A stretch of 64,000 nt of DNA from Fibrobacter sp. (GTDB taxonomy: Bacteria; Fibrobacterota; Fibrobacteria; Fibrobacterales; Fibrobacteraceae). The translations under genes and the position numbers were made by a program. Position 1 is the stretch's first letter. Each line of letters opens with the position of its first letter. Below are positions 25,652-32,589 of this stretch, piece by piece. The notes under the pieces were generated by a model. The model had not been told where the DNA came from. It saw only the letters and a list, made by a program, of their open reading frames with translations, and did not search any database. The stretch lies in the NCBI GenBank assembly GCA_017412605.1, contig JAFPWY010000001.1, positions 82,801 through 146,800 on the forward strand, read 5' to 3'.

Positions 25652-27454
25652 CTAGATGGACAAGGGCGGGAAGTGAATCTTCGTGCGCAGGCCGGGATTC
25701 GCGTTCTCGAGCTCGATTTTCATGTTGGTGAGCGTGCAGAGCTTCTTCACCATCGAAAGGCCGATACCCGTGCCGCTCGTCTGGCGTGTCATCTCGTTTT
25801 CGACGCGGTAGAATTCCTGGAACACCTTCGTCATTTCGGCCTGCGGGATGCCCGGGCCGTAGTCGCGCACGGCGAGGTATAGGTCGGTGTCCTTGAGGCG
25901 CAGCTCGATGTTGATCATCTTGTAGTCCGCGTTCTTCGAGAACTTGAGCGAGTTGTCCACGAGGTTCATCAGTATCTGCATGATGGCGTCGCGGTCCATC
26001 ATCAGCGTGATGTCCTTGACGTCGGTATCGGAAGACACGGTGAGCTCGAAGCCCTGCTTCTCGACGTTCTTGCTGTAGGTCGCGACAAAGTCGTCGAGCA
26101 CGCCCTTCGGCCGGTCGCGGCGCAGTTGCACGTTCCAGCGGTTGCCGTCGAGCTTGGAGAGGTTCAGCACGTTCTGGATGAGTCGCGTGAGTCGTTCGGT
26201 TTCGCTCGCGATCTGGTTGTAGTACTTCTGGCGTTTCTCTTCGTTGGCCACCCAGGAGTTCTGCAGAAGTTCCGCGTACATGCGGATGGCGGTGAGCGGG
26301 GTCTTCAGTTCGTGACTCACCGCGGAGACGAAATCCTGGCGTTTGGATGCGAGAGCGAGCTGGCTCTGCGTGAGCTTGTAGATGCAGATGAGACCGCCGC
26401 CCAGTACGACGAGCATGGCGATGCCGAGGAACAGGAGGATGCTGCTACCGGGAGCGCTTTCCTTCTGCGTGACATACATGTTCAGGGTGATGTTTGCAAG
26501 CGGCGAGGGCAGCGGCGATGTCAGCAGCAACGTGGAGGACTTGTACCTGTCGCCGTAGGCGAGGAGCGTCCTGTTCTGGTTCATGAATTCGATAGCCAGG
26601 TTCTGTTCCTGCGGGTAGAACTTGATCTCGTTCGAGACGAGGCTCATGAGGTAGGTGCGCAGTTCCACGATGAAGCCCTGCACGAAGATTTCGGTGCCGC
26701 GCTTCACGTTTCGGTAGAAGATGATGTGCGTGTTGTCGAACGTCGCCTGGAAAGGCTCGATTTCCACTTCCATCACGTGCGTCGTGTCGATATTGGTGCG
26801 CAAGAGGCCGAAGGCGTCCATCTTGGCCGATTCCACGTTGAACGCGAACGATTCCTTTTCGGAAGTTTGTTCAAAACGCTTTTCTCTCTTGAGCTGTGCC
26901 TTTTTCTGGCCCTTGCTGTTGAGCCCGAGGTCCTGCTTGTAAATCTGGTCGAGCACGGATTCGATGGAATCGCGGGGTTGCGGCTTGATGTTGTTGATTT
27001 CGCCAATCCTGAAGTTCTGCTTCATGAGGATGGTCTGGAGCTTGTAGAGCACCGCCTCGCGCTTGTTGCGGTCGGCCATCGGGATTTTCTCGAGGACGCC
27101 ATCGGGGAGGATGGGGGTGCGCAGCGTGCCGTCGGGGTCCATCTGGAAATGTCCGACGATCCCCTTGAAGTGGCTCCGGAGGGGGAAGTTGGCCAGCTCG
27201 GAAAGCGTAATCTCTTCGCCGCCGATAACGGGCACGGCGCGGATGAAGCGGTACTCGGAATAGGACCGCTGGTCCTCGATCGTCATGTCATCGACAAAAC
27301 GCTGGTTCAGCATCTGCAGAACCAGGAAGGCGTGTTCCTTGTAGGCGTATTGCGCGTTAAGCTGCAACTGCGAATACGAATGGGTCAAAAGGATAATGAC
27401 CGGTATCGCAATTGCAACGAATATCGCAACGAATATTAGGTGGATTTTTCGCAT
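25652..27454 (-). CDS. Membrane sensor histidine kinase
   Basis: A 600-residue kinase. A first membrane segment lies at about 6-24, a large periplasmic sensor part at about 25-340, and a second segment (LLFLGIAMLVVLGGGLICIYKL) at about 345-366. The dimerisation box SHELKTPLTAIRM has the phospho-acceptor His381. The ATPase domain has NLVDNSLKFS, RDYGPGIP and TGIGLSMVKKLC. The sensor part matches no domain I recognise and has a basic segment (KGQKKAQLKREKRFEQ) near residues 181-198. Its start overlaps the response regulator gene by 19 bases. The signal is unknown. Confidence 0.92.
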   Translation of the reverse strand: MRKIHLIFVAIFVAIAIPVIILLTHSYSQLQLNAQYAYKEHAFLVLQMLNQRFVDDMTIEDQRSYSEYRFIRAVPVIGGEEITLSELANFPLRSHFKGIVGHFQMDPDGTLRTPILPDGVLEKIPMADRNKREAVLYKLQTILMKQNFRIGEINNIKPQPRDSIESVLDQIYKQDLGLNSKGQKKAQLKREKRFEQTSEKESFAFNVESAKMDAFGLLRTNIDTTHVMEVEIEPFQATFDNTHIIFYRNVKRGTEIFVQGFIVELRTYLMSLVSNEIKFYPQEQNLAIEFMNQNRTLLAYGDRYKSSTLLLTSPLPSPLANITLNMYVTQKESAPGSSILLFLGIAMLVVLGGGLICIYKLTQSQLALASKRQDFVSAVSHELKTPLTAIRMYAELLQNSWVANEEKRQKYYNQIASETERLTRLIQNVLNLSKLDGNRWNVQLRRDRPKGVLDDFVATYSKNVEKQGFELTVSSDTDVKDITLMMDRDAIMQILMNLVDNSLKFSKNADYKMINIELRLKDTDLYLAVRDYGPGIPQAEMTKVFQEFYRVENEMTRQTSGTGIGLSMVKKLCTLTNMKIELENANPGLRTKIHFPPLSI

Positions 27455-28164
27455 TCAGGCGTAGAGCGCATCTGGTAGCCCTCGCCGCGGAACGTGACGA
27501 GCAGTTTCGGGTGGGAGGGATCGTCTTCGATTTTCTTGCGGAGTTTGGTAATGTGGATGTCCACGGTACGCGTGTCGACGGACTCGGCGTTCTCGTAGCC
27601 CCAGACCTTCTTGAGAAGTTCGGCGCGGGGAACGGCGTGGTCGCGGTTGTTCCACAGGTATTCGAGGATTTCGATTTCCTTGCGGGTGAACGCGAGTTCT
27701 TCGGTGCCGCGGGTGCCGGTGTATTCGCGGAAGTTCACGCGGAGGTTGCCGGCGACGAGCTTGCCCTCGTTTTCCATGGTCTGGCGGCTGCGGCGCAGCA
27801 CGGCCTCGATTCGGGCGAGGAGCATCGGCACGGAGAAGGGCTTCGGCACGTAGTCATCGGCGCCGTACTTGAGGCCGTTGATGATATCCTCGTCGGCGTT
27901 CTTTGCAGAAAGGATGATGATCGGGAGGCTCTTGTCCTTTTCGCGGATCTTGTCGCAGACGGTGAAACCGTCCATACCCGGGAGCATGAGGTCAAGGAGG
28001 ACAAGTCCGTACTGTCCGGTCAGGGCCTCGTTGAGGCCGCTTTCACCGTCGGCCACGTGCTTGACGCTGTAGCCGTTCAGTTCGCAAAGGTCCACTAGAC
28101 CTTCGGCGATTGCAATTTCGTCTTCGATAATGAGAATATTCGTGCTGCTCGTGTTCTGTGTCAT
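27436..28164 (-). CDS. OmpR-type response regulator
   Basis: A 242-residue regulator. Receiver domain at 8-122: acidic pair EDE at 14-16, phospho-acceptor Asp58 in LLDLMLPGMDG, and Lys108 in KPF. Winged-helix domain at about 138-235, with EILEYLWNNRDHAVPRAELL and the recognition part DTRTVDIHITKLRKKIE. It is transcribed just before its kinase and 36 bases after the outer-membrane protein gene, with AAAGGAA as ribosome site. The three genes may form one operon, which hints that the barrel protein belongs to the same response. Confidence 0.95.
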   Translation of the reverse strand: MTQNTSSTNILIIEDEIAIAEGLVDLCELNGYSVKHVADGESGLNEALTGQYGLVLLDLMLPGMDGFTVCDKIREKDKSLPIIILSAKNADEDIINGLKYGADDYVPKPFSVPMLLARIEAVLRRSRQTMENEGKLVAGNLRVNFREYTGTRGTEELAFTRKEIEILEYLWNNRDHAVPRAELLKKVWGYENAESVDTRTVDIHITKLRKKIEDDPSHPKLLVTFRGEGYQMRSTPECEKST

Positions 28165-28200
28165 TTTTTTTCCTTTATTGTGACCTCAGTGCTAGAAAGT

Positions 28201-29010
28201 CTAAATAGCTAGGCCGCCGCCGACTTCAAGAGTCATGTGTCCGGCATCGATTTCCTTCGGGTATTCGCCGCCGAAGTAGTACTTGAAGTTACAGTAGGCG
28301 GCAATGGGGATGATAGGAAGTTTCAGGCGGAAGCCGACGAGGGCATGGCCGCCGATACTCGTTTTTACGCTCTCCTTCGCGGCCTTTTCCTGGACGCGCT
28401 TCTTGAGGGCTTCACCGGCTTCCTGGAGTTTTTCTTGCTGCTGCTTGATTTCTTCCGGAGTTGCTCCTCCCTGTGCGGCCTGCGTAATCATAGCCGCAAT
28501 AGTCGGGTCGTCAACCAAGTCGGAAACGTAGGCCTGGTTCAGCACGAAGCTGTTCGCGAAGACCGTGAGACCGCCGCCGATGTAGGGGCGGATAATGGGA
28601 AGCGATGTAATCGGGTAGGTGATGGAAAGGTCGCCGTTCATGGTCACGAATTTCGGGTTGGCCTTGCCGTACGGGGTACCGCCCAGTTCAATTTCGAGAG
28701 GGATTTCCGATTCGGTGCCGGAAGACGGGTTCATAACGTAGAGGCTTGCGTCATAGGAGCCGAACTGGATGTTGAAGGTACCTTCGATGTCGATAATCGG
28801 GAGCAGGTCGATCCAAAGCTTGAAACCGAGGCCCTGCATCATCTCGTCGAAGCCTTCGTGGCTGAAATTGATGTTCTCGGCCACCTTGGCCTTGGGGCCG
28901 GCCTTCATTTTTGTGCCAAAACCGGGTGCATAATGGGCACCAACGCCAATGATTGCGAACGACTGCGTCGCAAGAAGTGCTGCCGCGGCGGCGATAATTT
29001 TAAAGTTCAT
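28201..29010 (-). CDS. Outer-membrane beta-barrel-like protein
   Basis: A 269-residue protein with signal peptide ending at QSFA and a start preceded by AGGAGCGCAAT. Alternating beta-strand patterns suggest a barrel (FKLWIDLLPIIDIEGTFNIQFGSYD; IRPYIGGGLTVFANSF; HMTLEVGGGLAI). Residues about 170-210 form a charged helix insert (KQQQEKLQEAGEALKKRVQE), perhaps an extracellular loop or plug. No specific family recognised. It precedes the two-component genes on the same strand. Confidence 0.7.
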   Translation of the reverse strand: MNFKIIAAAAALLATQSFAIIGVGAHYAPGFGTKMKAGPKAKVAENINFSHEGFDEMMQGLGFKLWIDLLPIIDIEGTFNIQFGSYDASLYVMNPSSGTESEIPLEIELGGTPYGKANPKFVTMNGDLSITYPITSLPIIRPYIGGGLTVFANSFVLNQAYVSDLVDDPTIAAMITQAAQGGATPEEIKQQQEKLQEAGEALKKRVQEKAAKESVKTSIGGHALVGFRLKLPIIPIAAYCNFKYYFGGEYPKEIDAGHMTLEVGGGLAI

Positions 29011-29137
29011 ATTGCGCTCCTGATAAAATTTTTCCGTTCTTTGGATTAAAAATAAAGAAAAATTGTCGGCTGGAACACAGGCCGGGTTAAAAATACCTCT
29101 TTTTTTGTGGAATGTTGCTTAACAGCAAGTTTTTTTT

Positions 29138-29194
29138 GAAAAAATGCGGGAGGGGACCACGCTCAGAGTTGCGAAGGCCGCCCGGTCCCCTCCC
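29138..29194 (-). terminator. GC-rich hairpin, terminator-like on the minus strand
   Basis: GGGAGGGGACC at 29148-29158 pairs perfectly (11 bp) with GGTCCCCTCCC at 29184-29194. Read on the minus strand, the stem is followed by GCATTTTTT. It would end transcripts arriving from the 29381-30787 gene before they reach the outer-membrane protein gene. The 25-base loop is large for an intrinsic terminator. Confidence 0.6.
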
Positions 29195-29225
29195 TGCACC
29201 CTCCCCTTCCCCGGCCGACGCTTTA

Positions 29226-29320
29226 TTCTCTAGACGTTAAGTATAGTTCTCAATGACTATAATGCTATCCCGCAAAAGTCTAGGGAATGCTTTGCTGGTA
29301 ATGCTATACAGCATTTTTTT
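29226..29320 (+). ncRNA. Candidate structured small RNA ending in a terminator
   Basis: Within a gene-free stretch, TTCTCTAGAC (29226-29235) pairs with GTCTAGGGAA (29278-29287) as a 10-bp stem with one G-T pair. Inside it TATAGT (29242-29247) pairs with ACTATA (29256-29261). Immediately downstream AATGCT (29300-29305) and AGCATT (29310-29315) form a short hairpin followed by seven T, as in an intrinsic terminator. A second AATGCT at 29286-29291 could pair with the same AGCATT, giving an alternative fold. No gene follows on this strand, so it would be a free-standing RNA. Found by eye; expression is unknown. Confidence 0.4.
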
Positions 29321-29380
29321 GTTTTTTTATGCGGGAGGGGACCACGCTTGGGGTGGCGGGGGTCGCCTGGTCGGTGCGTT

Positions 29381-30787
29381 CTACCGTATGGAGGGGACGA
29401 TGAGGAAGACTTTTTGCCCCTTGGCGACGTTCAGCTTGTCGAATTCGAACAGTTCGACGGTTTCGCCGGCGGAGCCGTTTGCCGTGACGACGACCTTGTG
29501 GGTGCCGACGGAAACGGGGATGCGCGTCATGTGCAGGGAATGCGGCATGAAAAGCCCCACGCGGAGGTCGGCCTGCTCAATCTGGCTTTGCGCCACGTCG
29601 GTGCCGATGCTCGTGAGGAGGTTCAGCAGGATATTGTCCGTCTTCATGGCCTGCTTGGCTTTTTGTGCCGCGATGGTGCGCAAAATGACACGTACGGCCG
29701 TGCGGGTAACCGTCGAGGACTTCTCGTCTTCCATGTTCTGCTTGAGTTCCTCGTCCACGGCCATCACCTTTTCGGGACGGATTCGCGGGGAACCGTCCAG
29801 CGAGACCTCGAAATGGTCCACCCTGTTCCTCAGTTTCCTTATCTCGGGCAGCGAAAACCCGATGTGGAAGGATTCGCCGGTACCGGCGCCTGCGACCGGC
29901 GGGGCCACCAGCGTGAAGGTGCTCAGCCTGCCCGTCTCGCCGTCTTTGTAGGTGAGGTTCATGACGCCGCCGCTGATGAACGTGCCCGACATGTAAAGCT
30001 CGCCCAGAATGGGGCTGTGTCCGGCGTACCCGATGACGATGATTTCCTGGCCTTCGTTTCGGATGGCGGATGCCTTGGGCGTAATTCCGGGTATCGGTGT
30101 GCCGAGGGACTTCAGGTCGTCACCACGGTCGGCGTGGACGAGGCCCTCGGTGACGAATTCGAGCACTTCGTTGGGCAGCTTGAGCTTGCCTTCCTTGTAG
30201 GCCTTGACGGTATTGATGTAGGCGATGGCAGCATCGTCCGACGAGCCGTCGAGCTCGTAGACCATGGCCGAGAGGTAGCGCAGCAGGCCGTTGTCGTTGA
30301 CCTTCTTCTGGTCCTTCTGGTAAAGGGCGTTCATCGCTATCTGGGAGCGCCTGACTTCTACCATTGCGCCGTCGATGTCCATCATGGCGAGGTAGTTGAG
30401 TATCTGGAACTCGTACATGAGCAACAGCTCGAAGGGCCTTGCTCTATAGGGGCGCGTGTTGTCGTTGGTGACAATAGCTGCGGCCTCGTTCGTTACCGAT
30501 TTCGTATAAAGGTCTTCGTAGATTTGCTCCGCCTTGGCGAAGTTTGCCGCGCTTTCCTTGAAATTGCGCTTGTAGTGGTTGAGGCAGCCGAGGTCGAAGT
30601 AGTAGAGGAACTCGCTGTTCGACCCGTACAGGTCGTCCTGGTCCTTCTTCATCTTCTCGATGGTCGCGTCGATGCCCTTCTTTTCGAGGGGTTGCGCAAG
30701 CTCCTCGTAGCGGGTCATGGACTTGTTCGCACAGCCCGCAAGGAGTGACAACGAGAATGCCAGAAAGATAAGTCGCTTTATGGACAT
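29381..30787 (-). CDS. COG3014-like lipoprotein
   Basis: A 468-residue lipoprotein. The start at 30787 gives a signal peptide with lipobox LLAGC (Cys19) and has AGGG upstream. The helical N-terminal half has TPR-like features (EFLYYFDLGCLNHYKRNFKESAANFAKAEQIYEDL). The C-terminal half contains the conserved EIIVIGYAGHSPI and IGFSLPEIRK. This layout matches COG3014, a lipoprotein family often found beside lpoB-like genes, as here. It lies 33 bases after the lpoB-like stop on the same strand, so cotranscription is likely. Its biochemical role is not established. Confidence 0.75.
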   Translation of the reverse strand: MSIKRLIFLAFSLSLLAGCANKSMTRYEELAQPLEKKGIDATIEKMKKDQDDLYGSNSEFLYYFDLGCLNHYKRNFKESAANFAKAEQIYEDLYTKSVTNEAAAIVTNDNTRPYRARPFELLLMYEFQILNYLAMMDIDGAMVEVRRSQIAMNALYQKDQKKVNDNGLLRYLSAMVYELDGSSDDAAIAYINTVKAYKEGKLKLPNEVLEFVTEGLVHADRGDDLKSLGTPIPGITPKASAIRNEGQEIIVIGYAGHSPILGELYMSGTFISGGVMNLTYKDGETGRLSTFTLVAPPVAGAGTGESFHIGFSLPEIRKLRNRVDHFEVSLDGSPRIRPEKVMAVDEELKQNMEDEKSSTVTRTAVRVILRTIAAQKAKQAMKTDNILLNLLTSIGTDVAQSQIEQADLRVGLFMPHSLHMTRIPVSVGTHKVVVTANGSAGETVELFEFDKLNVAKGQKVFLIVPSIR

Positions 30788-30820
30788 GACGACCCTAATC
30801 ACCAACCACTCACTACGGGA

Positions 30821-31429
30821 TTACAGTTTTACGCCGTTCTTGGAGATGAACTTCTTGATCTTCTTGTCGCCGATCCAGACCTTGCGGTGGCTCTGGATGT
30901 CGGTGAGTTCGAGGTCAACCTGGTAGTACACCACCTGGTCGCCGCCTTCCTGGTCGACGATGGAGGTGATGGTGCCCGTGAGCATGAGGTCGGCGCCGAT
31001 TTCCTGACCGGCCTGCTTCTGGGTGTCGGCTGTGGCGTTGCCGGCCTGGCTGGCGAGTTCGTTGCGGAGTTCTGCACGTTCCTGGGCGTTAGCGACGAAG
31101 TCGACGCGGCCGGAGTTGATGAGCGTGCGTTCCATGTCCTTGATGAAGGTTTCGATGTTGATGTGCTCGTGGCTCTTGTTCGATACCTTGCCGATGACGA
31201 CCGTCGGGACGGTGCCACCCTTGTTCTGGATCATGTTGTCGTACCAGGGACGGCCCAGGCAGTCGTTGATCATTTCCTCGGCGACGAGGCGGGAATCGGT
31301 GTCGTTCCAGGCGCCGGAAAGGTCCGTTACGGAATTCGTGTCGATGCGGGTGACCTTCTTGCCGCTGTCGCTGCAGCCGACAAACAAGGCGATGGACGCG
31401 CACAGGCAGATTTTGAGCAATTTGGACAT
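30821..31429 (-). CDS. lpoB: LpoB-like penicillin-binding protein activator
   Basis: A 202-residue lipoprotein with lipobox FVGC (Cys19) and AGGAG upstream of the start. The body matches the LpoB/COG3417 family: SGAWNDTDSRLVAEEMINDCL, PTVVIGKVSNKSHEHINIETFIKDMERTLINSGRVDFV, and GADLMLTGTITSIVDQEGG. In E. coli, LpoB reaches through the peptidoglycan from the outer membrane to activate synthase PBP1B. Here the adjacency to a COG3014 lipoprotein and a PEGA protein suggests a local set for wall synthesis; the cognate synthase is not in the window. Confidence 0.87.
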   Translation of the reverse strand: MSKLLKICLCASIALFVGCSDSGKKVTRIDTNSVTDLSGAWNDTDSRLVAEEMINDCLGRPWYDNMIQNKGGTVPTVVIGKVSNKSHEHINIETFIKDMERTLINSGRVDFVANAQERAELRNELASQAGNATADTQKQAGQEIGADLMLTGTITSIVDQEGGDQVVYYQVDLELTDIQSHRKVWIGDKKIKKFISKNGVKL

Positions 31430-31462
31430 GTTTTTCTCCTGGTTAAATTTCCGGTTTTAAAT

Positions 31463-31503
31463 ATAAAAAAAGAGAGCCTCCAATGGAGGCTCCAGTCTTT
31501 TTT
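31463..31503. terminator. Bidirectional terminator
   Basis: GAGCCTCC (31474-31481) pairs with GGAGGCTC (31485-31492). A-rich sequence lies to the left and a T tract to the right, so the hairpin works on both strands. On the minus strand it ends the PEGA gene (31522-32061). Confidence 0.88.
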
Positions 31504-31521
31504 AGCCGATAAGCGGCAAGA

Positions 31522-32061
31522 TTACTTTTTCTTCTTGCTGCCGGTCGTGGCGTCGAGTTCGATTTCGATGGTTTCTTCGCCCTTGACGGTCACGAGGGTT
31601 TCGGCAGACTTGCGGTTGCTGCATTCTGCACGGACCACGTGGTCACCGGCATCCAGGTTGTGGATGGTGAGCGGAGCACCGTCGGTCTTGTCGGAGTTTT
31701 CACCATCGACGAAGATGAGGCACTTGCCCGGCTTGGTCGTCACCTTGATGTGGCCCTTAGGAATCTTGGTACCGTAGTCGAAGGTGTTGCGCTTGTCGTT
31801 GCCCGGCCAAACGTTCACGCGCTGGTTCACGAGCTCGTAGCCCTGGTCGATGACGACGAGAGTCTGGCGGCCCGACTTGACGGCGCGGTTCTCGATGGGG
31901 CTGTTGCCCAGGAGTTCACCACCGAGGTAGACTTCGCTGTTAGGCGGGTTGGTGATGATGGTGATGGTAGCGGCCTTGCCACGAGGAGGTGGATCTTCGT
32001 CGGCGACGGCTGCGGTTACAAGGAAAGCCACCATAAGGGCAAAAATGTACAGTTTCTTCAT
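31522..32061 (-). CDS. Exported protein with two PEGA domains
   Basis: A 179-residue protein with a signal peptide ending near AAVA and CAGGAGC upstream of the start. PEGA unit 1 covers about 30-88 (ATITIITNPPNSEVYLGGELLGNSPIENRAVKSG); unit 2 covers about 100-165 (GHIKVTTKPGKCLIFVDGENSDKTDGAPLTIHNLDAGDHVV). The C-terminus is lysine-rich (GSKKKK). PEGA domains are small surface beta-sandwiches, often beside wall or sensor proteins. There is no lipobox, so it is probably soluble and periplasmic. A terminator separates it from the lpoB-like gene. Confidence 0.85.
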   Translation of the reverse strand: MKKLYIFALMVAFLVTAAVADEDPPPRGKAATITIITNPPNSEVYLGGELLGNSPIENRAVKSGRQTLVVIDQGYELVNQRVNVWPGNDKRNTFDYGTKIPKGHIKVTTKPGKCLIFVDGENSDKTDGAPLTIHNLDAGDHVVRAECSNRKSAETLVTVKGEETIEIELDATTGSKKKK

Positions 32062-32162
32062 GGATTGCTCCTGTTTGTTTGTTCTTAAAATACAAAGTTT
32101 TCTACGAATTTATATTTTTTTTTTGCAAAAGTTTGGTAACTATAAGGAAAAAATGGGGAAAT

Positions 32163-32355
32163 AGCAATGAGCTATGAGCGGTGAGCCGTGAGGAGAGAGG
32201 TATTTTTTTTCGTTTTACTACTCATCGCTGACTGCTCAGAGGGGCTTTAGCCCCGACCTCACAGCTCATTATCACGCACTTCGTGCGTCAATATAAGACG
32301 GCGAAGCCGTGATATTTCTCCCTAGTCCCTAGATCCTAACCCCTAGATTCTCTGG
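32163..32355. repeat. Heptad repeats with short hairpins
   Basis: The 528-base gap before the ATPase gene has no coding frame. This first part begins with gcaatga gctatga gcggtga gccgtga and continues with the inverted form actcatc gctgact gctcaga. Three short hairpins follow: GGGGCTTTAGCCCC, GCACTTCGTGC and CGGCGAAGCCG. Units cctagtc cctagat cctaacc cctagat then keep the 7-base period. Confidence 0.8.
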
Positions 32356-32565
32356 CGGAGATTGCTTCAGGACTTCGTCCTTCGCAATGACAAATCCAGC
32401 ATCCCTCATAACCCCTAACCCCTAGATCCTAGATCCTAGCCTCTAAACCTTTATACCTCCTAACTGACGGAGATTGCTTCAGGACTTCGTCCTTCGCAAT
32501 GACAAATTCAGCATCCCTCATAACCCCTAGCCCCTAGATCCTAGATCCTAGATCCTAGCCTCTAA
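32356..32565. repeat. Tandem duplication with REP-like palindrome, differing by one heptad
   Basis: Two near-identical direct copies lie at 32356-32446 (91 bases) and 32468-32565 (98 bases). Each starts with a palindrome: ATTGC, then GGAC-TTC-GTCC, then GCAAT (first copy 32361-32387). Each ends with cctagat heptads. The second copy has exactly one extra heptad, which accounts for the 7-base length difference. Confidence 0.9.
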
Positions 32566-32589
32566 TTACTAATTACTATCTTCCATACT

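Larger units (their letters stand above)
29011..29380. other. Gene-free region with hairpins and a duplicated 20-mer
   Basis: This 370-base gap contains no convincing coding frame. It holds a GC-rich inverted repeat, a candidate structured RNA with terminator (both listed separately) and two copies of a 20-base sequence at 29144-29163 and 29329-29348 (both begin ATGCGGGAGGGG). The AT-rich stretch near 29040-29140 should contain the promoter of the outer-membrane protein gene. Confidence 0.6.

Noticed and set aside
24223..25731. 502-codon plus-strand frame opposite pfkA
   Set aside because: It is antisense to a gene with all phosphofructokinase motifs.
26126..27439. 437-codon plus-strand frame opposite the histidine kinase
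   Set aside because: It is antisense to a kinase with intact H, N and G boxes.
29348..30748. 466-codon plus-strand frame opposite the COG3014-like lipoprotein
   Set aside because: The opposite strand has the lipobox and family motifs.
32390..32446. CCCTAAC-like repeats that recall telomere repeats
   Set aside because: They are a few degenerate heptads in a longer family of 7-bp units, within a chromosome, without terminal structure.
32163..32565. Possible CRISPR array
   Set aside because: The units are 7 bases or two 91/98-base copies, with no 25-40 base repeats separated by unique spacers, and no cas genes nearby.
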